Origin: an uncultured Bacilli bacterium
GTDB lineage: Bacteria > Bacillota_I > Bacilli_A > RF39 > UBA660
Reading direction: 5' to 3'
Assembly: GCA_944372725.1 (NCBI GenBank)
Contig: CALWAA010000077.1
Span: forward strand, 1-5,466
DNA length: 5,466 nucleotides
Shown here: positions 5,327 to 5,466 of the stretch, piece after piece
How the letters are laid out: every line of letters begins with the position of its first letter
Numbering within the stretch: the first letter of the stretch is position 1
The notes under the pieces: model-generated
What the model was told of the DNA's origin: nothing
The model's database searches: none
What the model saw: the letters and a program-made list of their open reading frames with translations, nothing else
Program-made: the position numbers and the translations under genes

Positions 5327-5466
5327 ATGGCACTAATTAAATGTAGTGAATGCGGTGCAGAAATGAGTGATAAAGCAAAGTCTTGTCCCAAATGTGGATA
5401 TAAAACACCTAATAAAGCAATACAAAAGATTAAAAAAACAGTTTTCAAATATTGGTACATATTAAT
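5327..5466 (+). CDS. Zinc-ribbon protein, N-terminal part, cut by window end
   Basis: The 46 visible residues start MALIKCSECGAEMSDKAKSC and run off the window with no stop. The four zinc ligands C6, C9, C20 and C23 have exactly the spacing of the 114-aa protein encoded from 4746, and the first five residues (MALIK) are identical, so the two are probably duplicates. After a basic linker (NKAIQKIKKTVFK) a hydrophobic stretch seems to begin (YWYIL), which may be a membrane helix. A weak ribosome binding site (AAGTGAG, near 5311-5317) is present. A TATAAT at 5298-5303 in the 42-nt gap could be a -10, but has no good -35, so the gene may simply belong to the same operon. Confidence 0.8.
   Translation, partial: MALIKCSECGAEMSDKAKSCPKCGYKTPNKAIQKIKKTVFKYWYIL

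Noticed and set aside
5179..5460. A 93-codon minus-strand open frame opposite the zinc-ribbon genes.
   Set aside because: It is antisense to two well-supported genes with conserved cysteine motifs, and its product has no recognisable features beyond being AT-driven hydrophobic.

Overview
The window is strongly AT-rich. It uses the standard genetic code (tryptophan as TGG, no in-frame TGA), has AAAGGAG-type ribosome binding sites, and carries a DacF-type D,D-carboxypeptidase very like the Bacillus protein. All of this points to a low-GC member of the Bacillota (Firmicutes), not a Mollicute with a reassigned TGA. I cannot name the genus.

Left edge (1-173): the window opens inside a group I intron. 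The 3' catalytic half (P8, the P7 3' strand, the P9 hairpins and the terminal G) runs straight into the 3' half of a class II tRNA, best read as tRNA-Leu(UAA), with an encoded CCA and a Rho-independent terminator. This is the arrangement of the cyanobacterial and plastid tRNA-Leu(UAA) intron, here in a Firmicutes-like context.

Accessory-looking stretch (about 180-1984): directly after the tRNA lies a 151-codon reading frame with no ATG, GTG or TTG start near its 5' end. It is followed by an intact KilA-N domain gene, an 11-bp perfect hairpin with no U-tract, and a broken remnant of an IS1182-family transposase (both ends missing, plus a one-base frameshift). A tRNA 3' end followed by orphan, phage-type and transposon debris suggests an old integration site, but no second att copy lies in the window.

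Housekeeping-like stretch (1991-4376): a small PH-like protein of unknown function is tightly coupled to a six-helix membrane protein of the DUF2238/YjdF type. Then comes dacF, a secreted PBP5-type D-alanyl-D-alanine carboxypeptidase with all three active-site motifs. dacF is convergent with a small XRE-family regulator, and each gene has its own terminator between them.

Right edge (4375-5466): the XRE regulator is divergent from a cluster of at least three small zinc-ribbon proteins (114 aa, 59 aa and a third cut by the window). The first two also carry membrane segments. An imperfect inverted repeat sits between the xre gene and the extended -10 promoter of the cluster, and is a candidate operator. 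The first and third zinc-ribbon proteins share their N-terminal plan and look like duplicates.

No CRISPR array, rRNA, complete IS or recognised defence system is visible. The least routine elements are the intron-bearing tRNA, the start-less ORF beside it, and the XRE/zinc-ribbon cluster.
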